This document shows, piece by piece, positions 11,299-23,574 of a DNA stretch of 64,000 nt. This DNA comes from Adiantum capillus-veneris (Eukaryota; Streptophyta; Polypodiopsida; Polypodiales; Pteridaceae): NCBI GenBank assembly GCA_014529385.2, contig CM043959.1, positions 10,626,809 to 10,690,808 on the forward strand. The letters are read 5' to 3'. Position numbers and translations under genes: made by a program. The first letter of the stretch is position 1; every line of letters begins with the position of its first letter. The notes under the pieces are model-generated. The model saw only the letters and a list, made by a program, of their open reading frames with translations, was not told the origin of the DNA and searched no databases.

Positions 11299-12959
11299 CA
11301 CAAGACCTTAAGTAGGGAGATCTGCGTCACTCGTGTGATGGTTAGCTTACTTTAGCTTCGACTAGAGAGAGCTTAAACTTTTAGAACAAGATCCAGGATA
11401 GGGTATCCTGAGGTCTAGTGGATAGCCAGGAAGCTTGTGTCTTGCCGAGGGTCCGTGACTACCTAGATTTAGTTAGGTAGGATAATTTGGAGTTATGGTT
11501 TTATGGTTTGGAGTGCTTGTTATGGTTGTGTAGAAATAGTGTAGAAAAACGTTGTAAAAATGCAAAACAAACAAAAAGAAGAAACCAGGAGGTTGTTTGC
11601 TTGCCTTGAAAGCAAAACCCACACCATATACTCTTTAAGGGTGTGAATAGAGTAGACATTTGGATTTATGATCCAGCGCTTGAGAAAACATTAAAACTGC
11701 GACCAAAACCAACAAAAAGAAACAAGGGATTTCCATAAGAAAACAGTGCGTGAGCCTAGAGAGGCCAAGAAGAGATATAACCACTAGCCTGGGGTAAACT
11801 GATTGTGTCATGTGGTACAACTGATATTCACAAGCTTAAGATGAAGTGTCATCAAATTTGTATCACTTTAAGTGCATTTGAGTTGTAAATTGCCATAGAA
11901 AAGTGAAATTTGTCAAGTGCTTGAGTCCAAGGTCAAAATAAGTCCAAGTTCAGTGAAACTCAGGGGATAGACTTATATGGGCACAGGGAACACAACTGTT
12001 CAAAAACAGTAAAAAAATCACATCCCAATTGCTCTCTGGTGAGTCTATCGCAATAGACTAGTGAATTTTGAGATAGACTAACAACTGGAAAAAAACCTTG
12101 CATACCACAGGTTTAACACATCAATACAAGGGTGCTCACAAAAATTGAGTGAATTTGAACACCATCTTGACCACAAAACTTCAAAACTGGTGTTTTAGAG
12201 TCTGAATTCAGAGACAGGGGCAAGAAGGCTTTGACCAAATGTCCAAACACTGCACAAACTTGTCAATGCACTATACAAGGAGTGGGGGAACCAGCTGTGG
12301 AGATAACTTGTGAAAAAGGCCAACATTGGAGAACTTGTTGAGTCTATCGCGATAGACTCAAGAAGTAGGGGCTAAGGACCTTATTTTTCAAATTCCTTTT
12401 AGGGAGAGCTTAATAAGAGCCTAAATAGCATACACACTGAATTTCAAGGTGTTTAGATCACTGAAAGTGAATCTAAGGCCCAGATAGAGAATCAGGCTCT
12501 AACAAAAACACTAAAATTGACCCAAAACCCAAACCAAGTGTCCAAACTTCATAAAACTTGAGGGATAGACTCTAGAGAGTAAGGGGAACTCAAAGGTAAA
12601 GTCACAATTTTAAATTGACTTATGCTGAGTAATTTGTCAGTCTATCGCGATAGACTCAGAAAGGGGTGATTCAGACAATTTTTGCAAATTGTGACTATAC
12701 TGCTAGGACATACTCTTCACATAGATCCCAGCCATCATTTCACATTTGAAATTGGACCACAAGAAGACTGACGAGTTGTCATTATTAAAAAAAAAAAAGT
12801 GGTTGTTGTACATAATTGAAAGATTTTTCCTGGTTCAAGGAAAACCCTTGTGAACAGACTAACCATACTTATGTACATCCCAGAAGGAGATCATCACAGA
12901 GCCACACAGGAAGAAGGAGTTGAGATAAGCTTTAAGTTTGCAATCCAGCTTTCATTCTT
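11299..12959 (+). other. Leader of Element I with A-type palindromes
   Basis: No credible ORF. A-type copies lie at 12041-12060 (CGCG changed to CGCA), 12339-12360 (perfect 22 nt, half-site TGAGTCTATCG) and 12640-12655. Spacings are 298 and 301 bp. The text before each site is similar (for example GTGGGGGAACCAGC or GGCACAGGGAACAC about 60-100 bases upstream), so these are diverged tandem units of about 300 bp. A possible splice acceptor (CAATCCAG, AG at 12947-12948) lies 12 bases before the gag ATG. Confidence 0.8.
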
Positions 12960-15599
12960 ATGTATTTAAGGTCAGGAGCCTTTTTTAAGTCAGGAGCTAA
13001 AAGTGTCAAAAGTCAAGTAAGCACCACGTCCACTGAAGAGAGTGTAGCTCAGACAAGACTAGACCCATTAGCACCGATCATTGAGGAGGGTAGTGATATT
13101 GACACTTCGTCGGAAAATTCCTTCTTCATGATGGGGAGTCAATAGCCAGGAGGTTTCTATGGTGAAGGACCAATGCCAGGGGGAAGCACCTCCCTAAATC
13201 CTTTAAACGATACCAAGTTCACTATAATCTTCTTAGAAGGAACAAACTCGAGGGGAGCCTTAGTTTATTCTGACTATCGAGTACGCAAGTGCATTTTTAT
13301 TGAAGAAAGACCGGCTTAGAGATTGGAGATAATTCGAGTCTATGATGATGGAGATAGATTCCAAGACAAAAAGGGGAACCACTATCTGATAGTTAGTAAC
13401 CCTGAAGATTACAACAAATATGGAGATAACCTGGCGAAAGGGAAAATAGTTTCAGAAACTCAAGAACCGCCATCAAACATTGATCGACCTGGAGCAATTT
13501 TCATGTATGATAAGAAAACAACCAGGGTTTCAACTTATAATGAGAACGTGGAAATCTACAAGCATGAGAGCAAGGGAATAGTCTCTTACTTTCGCTACAA
13601 AGAACCATACTTAACCGAGTTAAGCAAAGACAAGGTTCTTTACTTATTCTTTTATGAAACTGCTATAGGGAAGGATATTGTTTTTGTTGATAGGTACGGG
13701 CAAGAATACAAACGTATTCTCCCAGAGGAGGTAGAAAAGGCAACAGTTCCAGGAGCATCAACATATGCCCCTTAAGAAATGCAAAGAGCCACCTACACCC
13801 CTAGCAAGTCGACAAATCCCTTTTCAGAAGAGTATGACGCGACCTCACATTCTACCCGACAACCGACGTTCAACTACCAGAACCAACCAGCTACCCAGCC
13901 ATCATTGCAGGCATGGCTTCGATAGAGTGATACATTAGAACAAGACCAAAACCGAGATGGTTATCAAACCGCACAAGGGCTAGGGGATTTACAAGAACCA
14001 CCACTCTATTCACAGTATCAAGGAAAGAGTAAACCAAAGACTCAAGGGTCAACAAAGCCTGGAAGACCACCCTTAGAACGAGTTCAGAGAGATGAACCAT
14101 CTCTTGCAAGAATTGTTAGAAATTATGGCTTAGGAGCACCACTGGGAGAGGAACCTGGCCACTACAGAAGACAAGAGGAGGTATATTGACTAGGACGTGG
14201 AGATCCAATGATGAGATTTGTAGACCATCGAAGAATTAGACCTTCTCAAGTGCAAAAATGGGTAAACAAGAAATACACAAGAAACAGGGATCCGAGAGAT
14301 CATGTATCAGCCTTTGTGCGTGGAATTAGAGTTGAAGAGGTGCTAGACTTCCCTACCCAATTTGCAGGGTTTGGATTAACCTTAGAGGATGATACAGCTA
14401 CTTGGTTTGACTCTGTGGAGAGTAGAGACTTCGAGTCTATGGAGGAGGTGTTTGACGAGTTTATCGAGGAATTCTCACAAAGGGGAATAGCTCATAATAC
14501 AGTCTCACAAATCCATAAATTCAAACAGAAAGATGGAGAATCTGTGCGAAAGGCAACCCTACGACTAAAAAGATATGTTAAGTTCTGCCCTGTGGAAGAA
14601 CTGCCAACTCAGTCCAGACTTATGCTTATATTTATCCAAGGACTAAGGAATGCAGATCTCCAAAAAGACTTACATATGAAGAGGAGCACGACGTTGAATG
14701 AGTTAACCAAGGAGGCGCTCTACCATGATGTCACGAGAACACCTGTGGAAGAATTTGACTCAGCCACCATTAGTGGATCAGAAGCCCCAACGTGGTTCTG
14801 TAAGAAAAAGGAGATATGGATGTGCGGAGCATCTCAATGTAGTGAATTCAACCACAATGAAAGGACACTAGAGAGGGTATTGGAAGACGATGCCTATATA
14901 CGAGAACCCTTCCCTAAAGAGAAGCTCGAACCCCTAGAATGGTCTCAAATTTTGGCTACATTAGATTTATGCGTCAATGAAGTCACTCCCACAAAATTTT
15001 GTGATGAGAATGGCTACGATATCGTACCATACTACATGTTGAGAAAAATTGTGGAGGAAGACGAGAACGAAGGAGACACCGAGAATATGAGAGTCAATCA
15101 AACGAAAACGAAACTTGATATTAAGATAGTGGGTTATGTGGACATCCCCACAAAAAACATCGAGCGGGATGGAGAAGAATTTTATGATTCTTCTGATCAA
15201 TGTGAAAACGAAGATAATGTGGATGACGAGAAGTCGGAAAATACGGAAGAAGATGACCATCAGGATCAAGACAATGACATCTTTTACAACTTCCCGAACC
15301 AAAGTGTGAGACGCCAAAAAAGATACAAGAGAAGGCGACAACGTAACAGTCTAGCAACTAGGCTTAGACCTATGCCTGAGTTCAGGAGTAAAACACATTT
15401 CCTTATGAACATTCATGCTGTTGATTGTGCTAAGGATAAAGTGTCAGGAAGATTTCTTAAGGTTGCTGAAGACCCAGGTTTTAAGGCAATACTGTTGAAA
15501 CTTAAGAAAACCAGCAAGGCAAAAAAAAGAGTTGCAAGGGAAATATTAGATGACTTTGGAGATCCAATTATAACGAAAGTTGAGCGGAAAAAGAAATAG
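12960..15599 (+). pseudogene. gag plus pre-RT region of Element I, with internal deletion of knuckles and protease
   Basis: One frame from ATG 12960 to 15599 with stops near 13142, 13316 and 13773, and further breaks around 13.8-14.2 kb. The capsid-like region (RPSQVQKWVNKKYTRN, FAGFGLTLEDDTATWF, LMLIFIQGLRNADLQ) is followed directly by TRTPVEEFDSATISGS. In Element III those two segments are separated by about 2.3 kb encoding zinc knuckles and a retropepsin. So an in-frame deletion near 14726 removed both functions while keeping the frame open (14208-15599, 463 residues). The remainder holds a conserved KFCDENGYDIVPYYML segment, an acidic stretch (about 15180-15270) and a basic C-terminus, probably the linker before RT. 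Confidence 0.8.
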
Positions 15600-15779
15600 A
15601 ATGATTTGAAACAAAACCTGAAAAATGTATGGACAACAGAAATGGAAAGTAGCAATGAATCGAACGCTAGTGATGGGAGTAAAAAGATATATGTACCTCC
15701 TCACTATTGTAAGTACACCATTCAGGAGAGAAAATTGGTGGTCCAGCAATCGATGAGAGATCCTAAACCAACGAGTCCT

Positions 15780-16600
15780 ATGATGGGCCAGAGAACGCCA
15801 AGAAAATAGACCTAGCAGAGCCGGGAGAAAGTCCTCGACCTACTTACATTGCCACAGATCTAAGGCAGGAAGAAGAGGACTTACTGATCAAAACGCTTAA
15901 ATAATTTCGTGATGTATTTGCCTGGTCATACAAAGATCTGAAGGGGGTGGATCCTAACATTTGTGAACATTCAATCCCTTTGAAGTCGGATGCAAAGCCA
16001 AGCAAACAACGCCCATACACGTACAATGAGACATTCGCTAAAAGGATCAAGGAAGAGATAAACAAACTTATGGAGGCTGAATTTATTTATGAGATAGAGC
16101 ACACAGACTGGGTGTCGCTAATCATGGTGGTACCTAAGAAAAACGAGAAATTACGAGTGTGTGTGAATCTCAAGAAGGTGAATGCAGCAACAATAAGGGA
16201 CAACTATCCTCTTCCTATCATGGAACACGTCCTGGAACGACTAGCAAGCAAGCCGGCCTATAGCTTTATGGACAGATTCTCTGGTTATAACCAATTGGGG
16301 GTCAAACTAGAAGATCAGTACAAAACAGCGTTTGCAACAGAATGGGGCATATATGTGTTTAGGGTAATACCATTTGGCTTGACCAATGCTCCAACCACAT
16401 TTCAGAGATTAATGAAATGCTTTTAAAGAATACTTGTGAATATTTTTGGATATTTACATGGATGACTTGTGTGTCTATTCTCTATTGAGAGAAGACCATA
16501 TAGATCATCTTAGAAAGGTATTCGAAAAATGCAGAACGTATAGGATTTGCCTCAACCCATAAAAATGTGTATTCAGGGTACGACAAGGTAAGATCCTAGG
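15780..16600 (+). pseudogene. Reverse transcriptase domain of Element I
   Basis: Ty3/gypsy RT. The fingers segment is DWVSLIMVVPKKNEKLRVCV. The catalytic motif A is FMDRFSGYNQ, the primer-grip side is IPFGLTNAPTTFQRLM, and a motif C (YMDDL, about 16455) lies after a frame change near 16425. A stop interrupts the start (TLK*FRDVFAWSY). A frame change near 15790 separates it from the preceding linker. Catalytic Asp residues are still present in the DNA, but the frame is broken. RT would copy the RNA from the tRNA-Asp primer in virus-like particles. DWVS and VPKKN are typical of non-chromovirus plant gypsy elements. Confidence 0.9.
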
Positions 16601-17331
16601 CCACATAGTATCGGCTAATGGAATTACCACTGATGAAGACAAGGTAAAGGTAATCATAGAATTGCCAAGACCAAACACTGTACGAGAGGTACAATCATTT
16701 ATAGGACATTGTAGATACTACCGACGTTTTATCTACATGTATGCTGTAATAGCAAAACCCTTGTATAGTCTAATCATGATCTTCATATGGACCGACGAAT
16801 GTGAGGAGTCGTTCCAGAAATTAAAAGAGACACTGGTATCTGCACCAATTCTAAAAGCACCAGATTGGTCAAATATTTTCCATCTACATGTAGATGCTTC
16901 GGCATTTGCAATAGGCTGTATATTAGCACAATCAGGGGAGGGTAATACAGATTTTCCCATCAATTATGCTAGTAGACAACTCAACAGTGCAGAGAAGAAT
17001 TATACCACCACTAAAAGACAAGGATTGGGAATGATATACGTGGTAAAGAAATTTCGTCATTATTTGCTTGCGAACAAATTCACATTTTTTTGTGGATCAT
17101 CAGGCAATTTTGTACTTAGTAAACAAACCTTGTAACACGGGACGAATTGTAAGATGGTTCATTGTGTTGCTGGAGTTTGATTTTACGGTAGTAGTAAAGA
17201 AAGGAAAAACTCATCAAAGAGCAGACCACCTTTCTCGATTACTACATGGCGAAAAGGCTACTGGTGTAGATGATGATCTCCCATACACATACCAGTTTAA
17301 TATAGAGATGGTACCGAAATGGTCAGAATAG
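16601..17331 (+). pseudogene. RT connection and RNase H domain of Element I
   Basis: GHIVSANGIT and VQSFIGHCRYYRRFI mark the connection after RT. The RNase H core has LHVDASAFAIGCILAQ (first catalytic Asp), NYTTTKRQGLGMIYVVKKFRHYL and, after a frame change near 17085, VDHQAILYL and the closing THQRADHLSR. RNase H removes the RNA strand during cDNA synthesis. One frameshift and a stop (17329-17331) are present. Confidence 0.88.
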
Positions 17332-17340
17332 ATTATTCTG

Positions 17341-18800
17341 TTGTTGACATATGGAATGAATCTTGACGAAAGACACACGGTGGAAGACCTTAGACAAGCA
17401 CAAAATTACACTATGCCTGCGGGAAGAATGTATCATCATGGCAGCGATGGGATTCTAAGGTTGTGTATAGGCCCAGAGGAGTACGACACGTATCTAGAGG
17501 AGGCCCATACACAACAGGGGGATTCCATCGAGGAAATCAAATGACCTATGAACGATTAAGAAGACTTGGAGTGTATTGGCCCGGAATTGGCAGGCGATGT
17601 AGCTAATTACATCAAGAAATGTAACTTTTGCACATCCAATACCACTGTGGATTATGCCACATTATACCAAGTGACAATAGCACTCGCATGGAGTCATGCT
17701 ATTGTGGAATATTTGACTAATAAGGAGTTACCAAGAGATTGGTCTAGAGCCAGAAAAAAGGCTTTACAAATTGAAGCGAATAGGTACACCATCATTAATG
17801 ACCAATTGTATAAAAGAGGAACTGAGAGGTTAGTTCCTCATGAAAATGACTACTTTCCATTATTTGAGCAAGCTCATGCAGGCATAGCAGGAGGTCATTT
17901 TTAGCGGAGAGAACCGTAAAAATCATTATGGTTGTTGCAGGCATATGGTGGTTGACCATGATTCAAGATGCAGCAGAATTCGTGAAAAGGTGTGATGAAT
18001 GTCAACGCACTAAGGTGCCAGTTAAAAGAGACGACATGCCTTTAAGACCAATGATGAGTGCTCGAGCATTCGCTAAATGGGGATTGGACTTTGTTGGTCC
18101 TATTACTCCACCACCTTATCATTGACAAGCACAATACATCATAGTGGCCACTGATTATATGACCAACTGGGTGGAAGCAAAAGCCACAACGAAAGCAGAT
18201 GCTAGAACCACGGCACAATTCTTATATGAATATGTGTTTACACGATATGGCCTTTCAATTGAACTGGTGAGTGATAGAGGGACACACTTTGTAAATGAAG
18301 TTATCAAACATCTCTTGAGTTACTGATTTTATGGTAATTCATCGCAAATCTGCACCCTACCATCCACAAGCCAATGGCCAAGCAGAAGCAACCAACAAAA
18401 TATTGTGCACAGTTCTTACGAAACTGGTTAGTGAAACAAGAACGGATTGGGATCAAATGCTATATTCAGCATTGTGGGCTTATCGAGTTGCATATAAAAC
18501 AACACTCAATGCTACATCGTTTAATATGGTGTATGGGTTAAATGCAATATTGCCTATTGAATTTTTTATTCCCACACTAAGGGTAGCTAAACAATTGGAC
18601 TGGACGGGCCATGAGCTTTCAGAACGGTTAGATGACCTTGAAAAATTAGATGAGTTACGACTCAATGCAGTAGCAGCCATTTATGCAAAAAAAAAGACAA
18701 CAGAAAGAGTTTTTTGACAAACATGTCAAAAACAAGGACTTTAAAACGGGCGACTATGTCTTGGGATACACCCTTAAATAGCATGCCAAGAAGCTAAAGA
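17341..18800 (+). pseudogene. Integrase of Element I
   Basis: The HHCC zinc module (AHAGIAGGHF, then CDECQRTK at about 17990-18015) is followed by the DDE core. The first Asp is in IVATDYMTNWVEA (18142-18180), the second in ELVSDRGTHF (18260-18290), and the Glu in HPQANGQAEATNKI (18360-18400). Frame changes occur near 17545, 17905 and 18325, with a TGA inside PYH*QAQYI. The three catalytic residues remain encoded. The enzyme would insert cDNA with a 5-bp duplication, which agrees with the GGAAG flanks. No chromodomain is seen afterwards. Confidence 0.9.
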
Positions 18801-18808
18801 AAAGAGGA

Positions 18809-19351
18809 ATGGGGCCTTATTTGATCCAAGAAATCTCGTCTAGCGGAGCAGTAAAACTGTCGACACTAGATGGAAAAGAAATGCCGAATTGGATTAGTGG
18901 GTGTCATTTGAAAAAGTATCATCTACCTCTAACTCCTGGAATGTTGTTTCAATTGGATTACGGCAAAGCCTATAGACAGGAACAGCAACAAATTCAGGAC
19001 CAAGAACAACAAGAAGCCAAGGAACGCATTGCTAAGCGAAATCAGTTTCTAAGGACAATAAACATGGTCACACCAATGATTACTGAAAAATATCCTCTTC
19101 CAACAATCCCAACAATTGAAGCGGATATACAAAGCGAAGAATTAGCCAAGACAATCACAGACTTGATGGCTCAGGACGGGAACACCATTGACACTTTAGA
19201 AAATACATGGTGTAGTCCTTACATAAAAGCATATGCAGGCACAGAACAAGTCAAAATCTATGCATTGCTTGACACTGGAGCAAACGAGGTCCAAATCAAA
19301 AAAAAAATTGAGCCTAAACTGCATCTCGCAAAAAGCTATGACCACAGGTAA
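18809..19351 (+). pseudogene. Integrase C-terminal tail (GPY-like) and a retropepsin-like DTGA stretch
   Basis: A 180-residue open frame begins MGPYLIQEISSSGAVKL, matching the GPY/F module at the end of gypsy integrases. A Gln/Glu-rich helix follows, and then KIYALLDTGANEVQI. LLDTGA resembles the active-site loop of retropepsins, an unusual place for one because protease normally precedes RT. The frame stops at 19351. A comparable retropepsin-like stretch follows the pre-RT segment in Element III. Whether this is a real second aspartic protease or coincidence is open. Confidence 0.6.
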
Positions 19352-19431
19352 AAGATGGGAAAATTCCATGTCAGAGCCTTGATCACATATAGGGAGGCTA
19401 GGCAAGAAATCTCTCATTTGAGTCATTTTCC

Positions 19432-19434
<3 letters not shown>

Positions 19435-19489
<55 letters not shown>
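19435..19489. repeat. (GA)n microsatellite
   Basis: About 27 uninterrupted GA units directly after the integrase-tail ORF. The Arg/Glu open frame across it is a repeat artefact. Confidence 0.98.
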
Positions 19490-19491
<2 letters not shown>

Positions 19492-20380
19492 CCCTACAGC
19501 ATCTGAGACTTCCAGAAGCTCATCCATCGCGCACGGTCACCAGATCAACATCAGATATGAGAGGTATGCTCGTCAACACTGACTCTAAGTGTTGTTTACT
19601 TCAGTTAGTCGCAAAATCTCGCCAGCACCACCATCACAACCTGTGCACACATATTGTAGACCGGTTGTTAGGAAGACCTAGAGGCCACCAAATGGAACCA
19701 AAATTGAAAGGCAAAATGCTTACAGCTTAGGGATCAAGCCTATGACCTCGGAAAGCGCGAAGAAAGCCTCCCAGAAAACCCTAATTTCACAGGGCCTGCA
19801 GACGGGCAGCTGACCCAAAGTGATCGGAAATGAGCCAAAACTCATAGGCAGCAAGCCAATAACCTCGACAAACCAACTGAATGGTTAGACCATGAAAAAG
19901 TCATTCAAAACTGAGCCTAAAGTCCCTATCTGACGAAAACTGTGCAAAGTGTCAAGATACTCTAACGGGCCGACCAAGTGACCAAATGACACCAAATTTG
20001 ACAGGGTACATCCAAAAGAGATCAACTACGAGTTGGAATGTGGCCACTCAAGAAAAAGCTCTTCCACAAGGGCAAACGCCAGCAGCAGGCCAGAAAGACA
20101 TCCAAATGGTCGTTCTTGGTGATGTAAGCACCAAAAGAACAACCGACCGCTTTGACGGAAGGTCAAAAGGAAAGGAAAGTCAGCATGAGTCATACAATGA
20201 CCAAAAAGAACGGCGACCATCACCTAAGTGGTCTACTCCGACTCCAGAAACAGCTAAGTGCTGCAAACAGGGAGTACACTTTTCCAAATTGGTTAAAACT
20301 TAATGTGTGTGTCTAGGAGATCCTATTAACACAATTGTGGTCAACTAACATCAAAAAACTTGTAAAAATGACTAGATGTT
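19490..20380 (+). other. 3' untranslated or decayed region of Element I
   Basis: No recognised domain. An open frame at 19986-20303 (105 residues, Lys/Thr/Gln-rich) has no identifiable motif and may be decayed linker. It lies between the pol remnant and the second palindrome cluster. Confidence 0.4.
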
Positions 20381-21420
20381 GAGTCTATCGCGATAGGCTT
20401 GTTCATACACTTAGACACGTAAAATTTTGATTGTGACTTCATAAAGGGTACTAACAAGGACTAATGACCCCATATATCAAATCAAAGTGAAAAATTGCTC
20501 TATCTTGACCAAGTAACTGAGTCTATCGTGATAGACCGACTACTCTATCTTTGGGGGGAGGCTTTTCAAAAATTATCACAAGGATAGACTTGGGGAAGCA
20601 TATGGAGGCAGTACACCAATTTCAAGACAAGATGGACTCATATGACAAGAAGAGATAGACTTGACAGCATCTCAGAGTCAGAACTGGACACCTCAAGGGC
20701 AGACAGTTAAAATTCACATGTGAGGGGTCAAGGGAACTTACATCAACTAGGAGAAGGCAGACAGATGACTACAGAGCCAAAATATAACAAAATGACACTA
20801 AGTCCTAGTCTATCGCGATAGACTAAGCAGAATGATACAGGGCCATCTGATCAAAAATTGGAATCAGCAGTTGACTTCAGCATGATGCAAGAGGGCTACC
20901 CACTAAGTTTGAGCCCAAAACAACATAAAATGAGGGAGATAGACCAACATCTCCTTGGAGGGAATCTGAAAAAATGAAAGTTGAACCAAAAGGGGGGTCA
21001 CTTGACATTCACTTGAGATGGAAATGGGATCAGATCATGTACAAGACATGAGGAACCAAATGGTGGAGTCACATGGGGGAAATATATCTCCTGTCAAAAG
21101 ATAGCCTGTCTATCGCGATAGACCGGGCATAATTTGCAAATGAGATAATTTTCAATTTGTGACTATAGGGTGACCTTACATGCCCTATGCACATACACCA
21201 CACAAAATTTCAAGGCATTTGGACATGTTCTCCTTCATCAACAACGTTAATTTGAAGCCGTTAGAGTCAGACACTGAAAGAGTTTGCCTATCTGCTAACA
21301 TTTTTCCTTAACTCATCTTGGGATTAAGAAGGCTCACCTAGATACATGCTTAAGTGATAATCAATTTAGAAAATAAGTACTATGTTTGTACATTAACAGT
21401 TACTTGTGAATACAGGATCC
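20381..21420 (+). other. Second A-palindrome leader, before ORF-X of Element I
   Basis: A-type copies at 20381-20397 (right arm changed), 20519-20536 (CGTG centre), 20806-20825 (perfect 20 nt, half-site TAGTCTATCG) and 21108-21123. Spacings of the last three are 287 and 302 bp. Text after the last copy (CAATTTGTGACTATAGGGTGAC) resembles text after the last copy of the first leader near 12680, so the two leaders are homologous. A splice-acceptor-like TACAG ends at 21415, five bases before the ORF-X ATG at 21421. Confidence 0.8.
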
Positions 21421-23488
21421 ATGGACGCTTCTCCGGGAAAAAGAAAAGGCAAGAACCTGGCACCGGAGGGTGCAGTACCTTATACACTTCTACAAAATTC
21501 ATTAAAGGCAGTAGCCACATGGATACCTGCAGACGTGAAACAGGCATCAGCTTTCCAAATCTACCAAGGTTCCTATGTGGATGACAAAGGAAATTTAGTG
21601 GATACAGTAATGATCCCCAAGGAGGAAGAAAACTACCTCAAAAGATCACTGCAAAGGTCATGGCTGAAGAAAGTTGGCTTATGGAACTTTGTTTCCCTAC
21701 CACCAGTGGGGATAGATTTCAAGAGGGTACAACAACTAATTGAGACTATCCAAGAAGACGAAACTTGCAGGGTTGCAAGCATGGATAATGAGATGATAGA
21801 GATTCAGATCACCAAGGAAATCATCAAAGAAGCGTTAAAATTGTCTGATCAGGGAGCCAACATGAGAGAAAGAAGGAAGAATCTAACAGTCTACCTGCAA
21901 AGATCCAAACTGCCTTCTTTTGAACTCATAGCAAACCCGGAAGTAAGAGAACTGACACAGGTATACAATCAATGTTTGTTGAGCTACAGCAAGAGACCGC
22001 CTAGATACACTACACCACACGAGGTCATCTCAACAATAATGACGTGGGCTATGGGAATGATACATGATTTCTATATAGATCATGCATCATATCTATTTGA
22101 GGAAGTCACAAAGCTATAACACGACAAGCCAAATTACATTGCAGGAGGATAAGTACTCACCAGAATGATATACCATGATATAGGAGCGGCAGATCAGCTA
22201 CCACCTGCTCCTCAATAGAACAACTGGCTGATGTTAAGAGAGAATATTGAAGACAGACCACAAAGGCGAGTACCGGCCTCTACTAACACCATTGGAGGAC
22301 GTAGGCTGGAAAGAGTCACCAGAAGTACACAGGAAAAGATGGAAGAAGAAAGAAAAGATGAAGAAGAAGACTTGAGATTAAAGAAGCGGAAAGTAGAAAT
22401 GGAGAAAAACACCAGATTGTAGAAGGTAGCAAAGATGGAAGAATGCTAGAAGGCTTTGTACTAGAAAGATCTCTACGAGGCGATGTAGGCGCCACTTGGA
22501 GACCCTCTAGTAGCACTTACACATTAAGAACAAAGAATAAACACAATCCAGCTTTTGAGTTGGACTGGTTTGAGAGATACATCCAAGAGAGGAATGCTAT
22601 GGATGAGAGCCAGAACTGCCACTTGAAGAGGAGGATCTCCAAACCTTGAGAGATCAATTGAGGCCAGCTACACGAGATGAGGAAACACCACCTCCATCTC
22701 CAAGGCCAGAGACAAGTGAAAGGCAATCAACTCCACCTGTTGACTCTCCTCCGCATTCAGAGAGCTCGCATCGTGATGAGAGAGTTCCTACACCACCCAA
22801 TGGAGAAGAAGAAGAAAGGACAGATGGCCATCTAAACACTGGAACAATATCAAACATTGATAAAGGCAAGCACATAGAGGTAGATCTGACAAGAGAAAAA
22901 GCTTCCTCCTCTCAAGAAATTGAGCTGGAAGCTACTATGAACCTGGATTTACAGTCAATGGAGACTCTACTAAACCAAACGAGACTGCACAGTGGGTTGT
23001 TAGCCGATCAGAATAGGGCAAACAAAAGAAAATTGTAAACAACCCATCAAGAGGTTCTGAAGTTGCAGGAGCAAAGAGATGACAACCTTAAACTGATCAG
23101 CATTAAAGATGCTGAGATCTTGGGTCTCAAAAGCAGAGTAAACCTCCTCAAAGAAAATTTATAGGAGTCAGAAAGTTTCAATGCCATTTGTGAAGATACA
23201 ATCAATGTGTTTCTTGAAGATGTCAATGACAGAGATGAACAAATCCAGAGGTTGATGGCAAAAAAGCAAGATGCCGTGGAGACAGCCAAAAATTTGCAAG
23301 TCGTAATCAATGACTTACAAATTGAAGTGAAGGATTTGAGAGCAATAACAGACATACAGGCAAGGGAGATAAAAAGAGCAAAGAAACAAAAAACGTTGCT
23401 ACCAGCAACACCGATGGTCCAACCACAAGAAGAAGTGGCGGCACTGAAGAGAGAGCTGGAATGGAAAGAAAACAGAGATTTAGCACCT
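21421..23488 (+). pseudogene. ORF-X of Element I, most complete N-terminal copy
   Basis: The ATG at 21421 (MDASPGKRKGKN) opens a frame of about 230 residues to a TAA at 22117, then continues in shifting frames to 23488. The N-terminal domain has LWNFVSLPPVGIDFKRVQQL, MIEIQITKEIIKEALKL, VYNQCLLSYSKRPPRYTTPH and IMTWAMGMIHDF. A charged segment (22231-22422), a Pro/Ser/Glu-rich linker (22646-22870) and coiled coil (22880-23490) follow. The C-terminal domain is missing because the frame runs into the LTR remnant. The same N-terminal motifs are in the copies at 27.5, 33.1 and 49.4 kb. No known family is recognised with confidence; an Athila ORF1-like or plant mobile domain relation is possible but untested. 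Confidence 0.65.
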
Positions 23489-23574
23489 ACGGGTTAGTCG
23501 TGTCATCGGATGATAAGTATGTTGTCTGTGTCGTGCTTGTGAGCATGAACAGGGGAGTAGTTTTCCCTAAAACA
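23489..23574 (+). repeat. Truncated 3' LTR of Element I (last 86 bp)
   Basis: Matches 11194-11279 with two visible base differences and ends in the same CCTAAAACA, followed by the target duplication GGAAG. The first 840 or so bases of the expected LTR are absent. Confidence 0.9.

Larger units (their letters stand above)
10357..23574 (+). mobile_element. Element I: 13.2-kb Ty3/gypsy element with gag-pol and a second ORF-X module
   Basis: The left LTR (10357-11279) begins TGTTGGAG and ends CCTAAAACA. The right end is only the last 86 bases of the same LTR (23489-23574). Both sides are flanked by GGAAG (10352-10356 and 23575-23579), a 5-bp target-site duplication. The order is LTR, tRNA-Asp primer site, A-palindrome leader, gag, RT, RNase H, integrase, GPY-like tail, (GA)n, a second A-palindrome leader, ORF-X and the LTR remnant. 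It is either a natural two-module element or a recombinant of a gag-pol type and an ORF-X type sharing an LTR. All ORFs are broken. Confidence 0.8.

Noticed and set aside
12041-12655. Regularly spaced palindromes as a CRISPR array
   Set aside because: Spacing of about 300 bp, diverged homologous spacers and a retrotransposon context do not fit CRISPR repeats.
14967-15357. Minus-strand ORFs across the Element I gag-pol linker
   Set aside because: They are antisense shadows of the acidic plus-strand coding region.
22443-22726. Separate small genes within 22.2-23.5 kb
   Set aside because: The segments fit a single frameshifted ORF-X when compared with the other copies.
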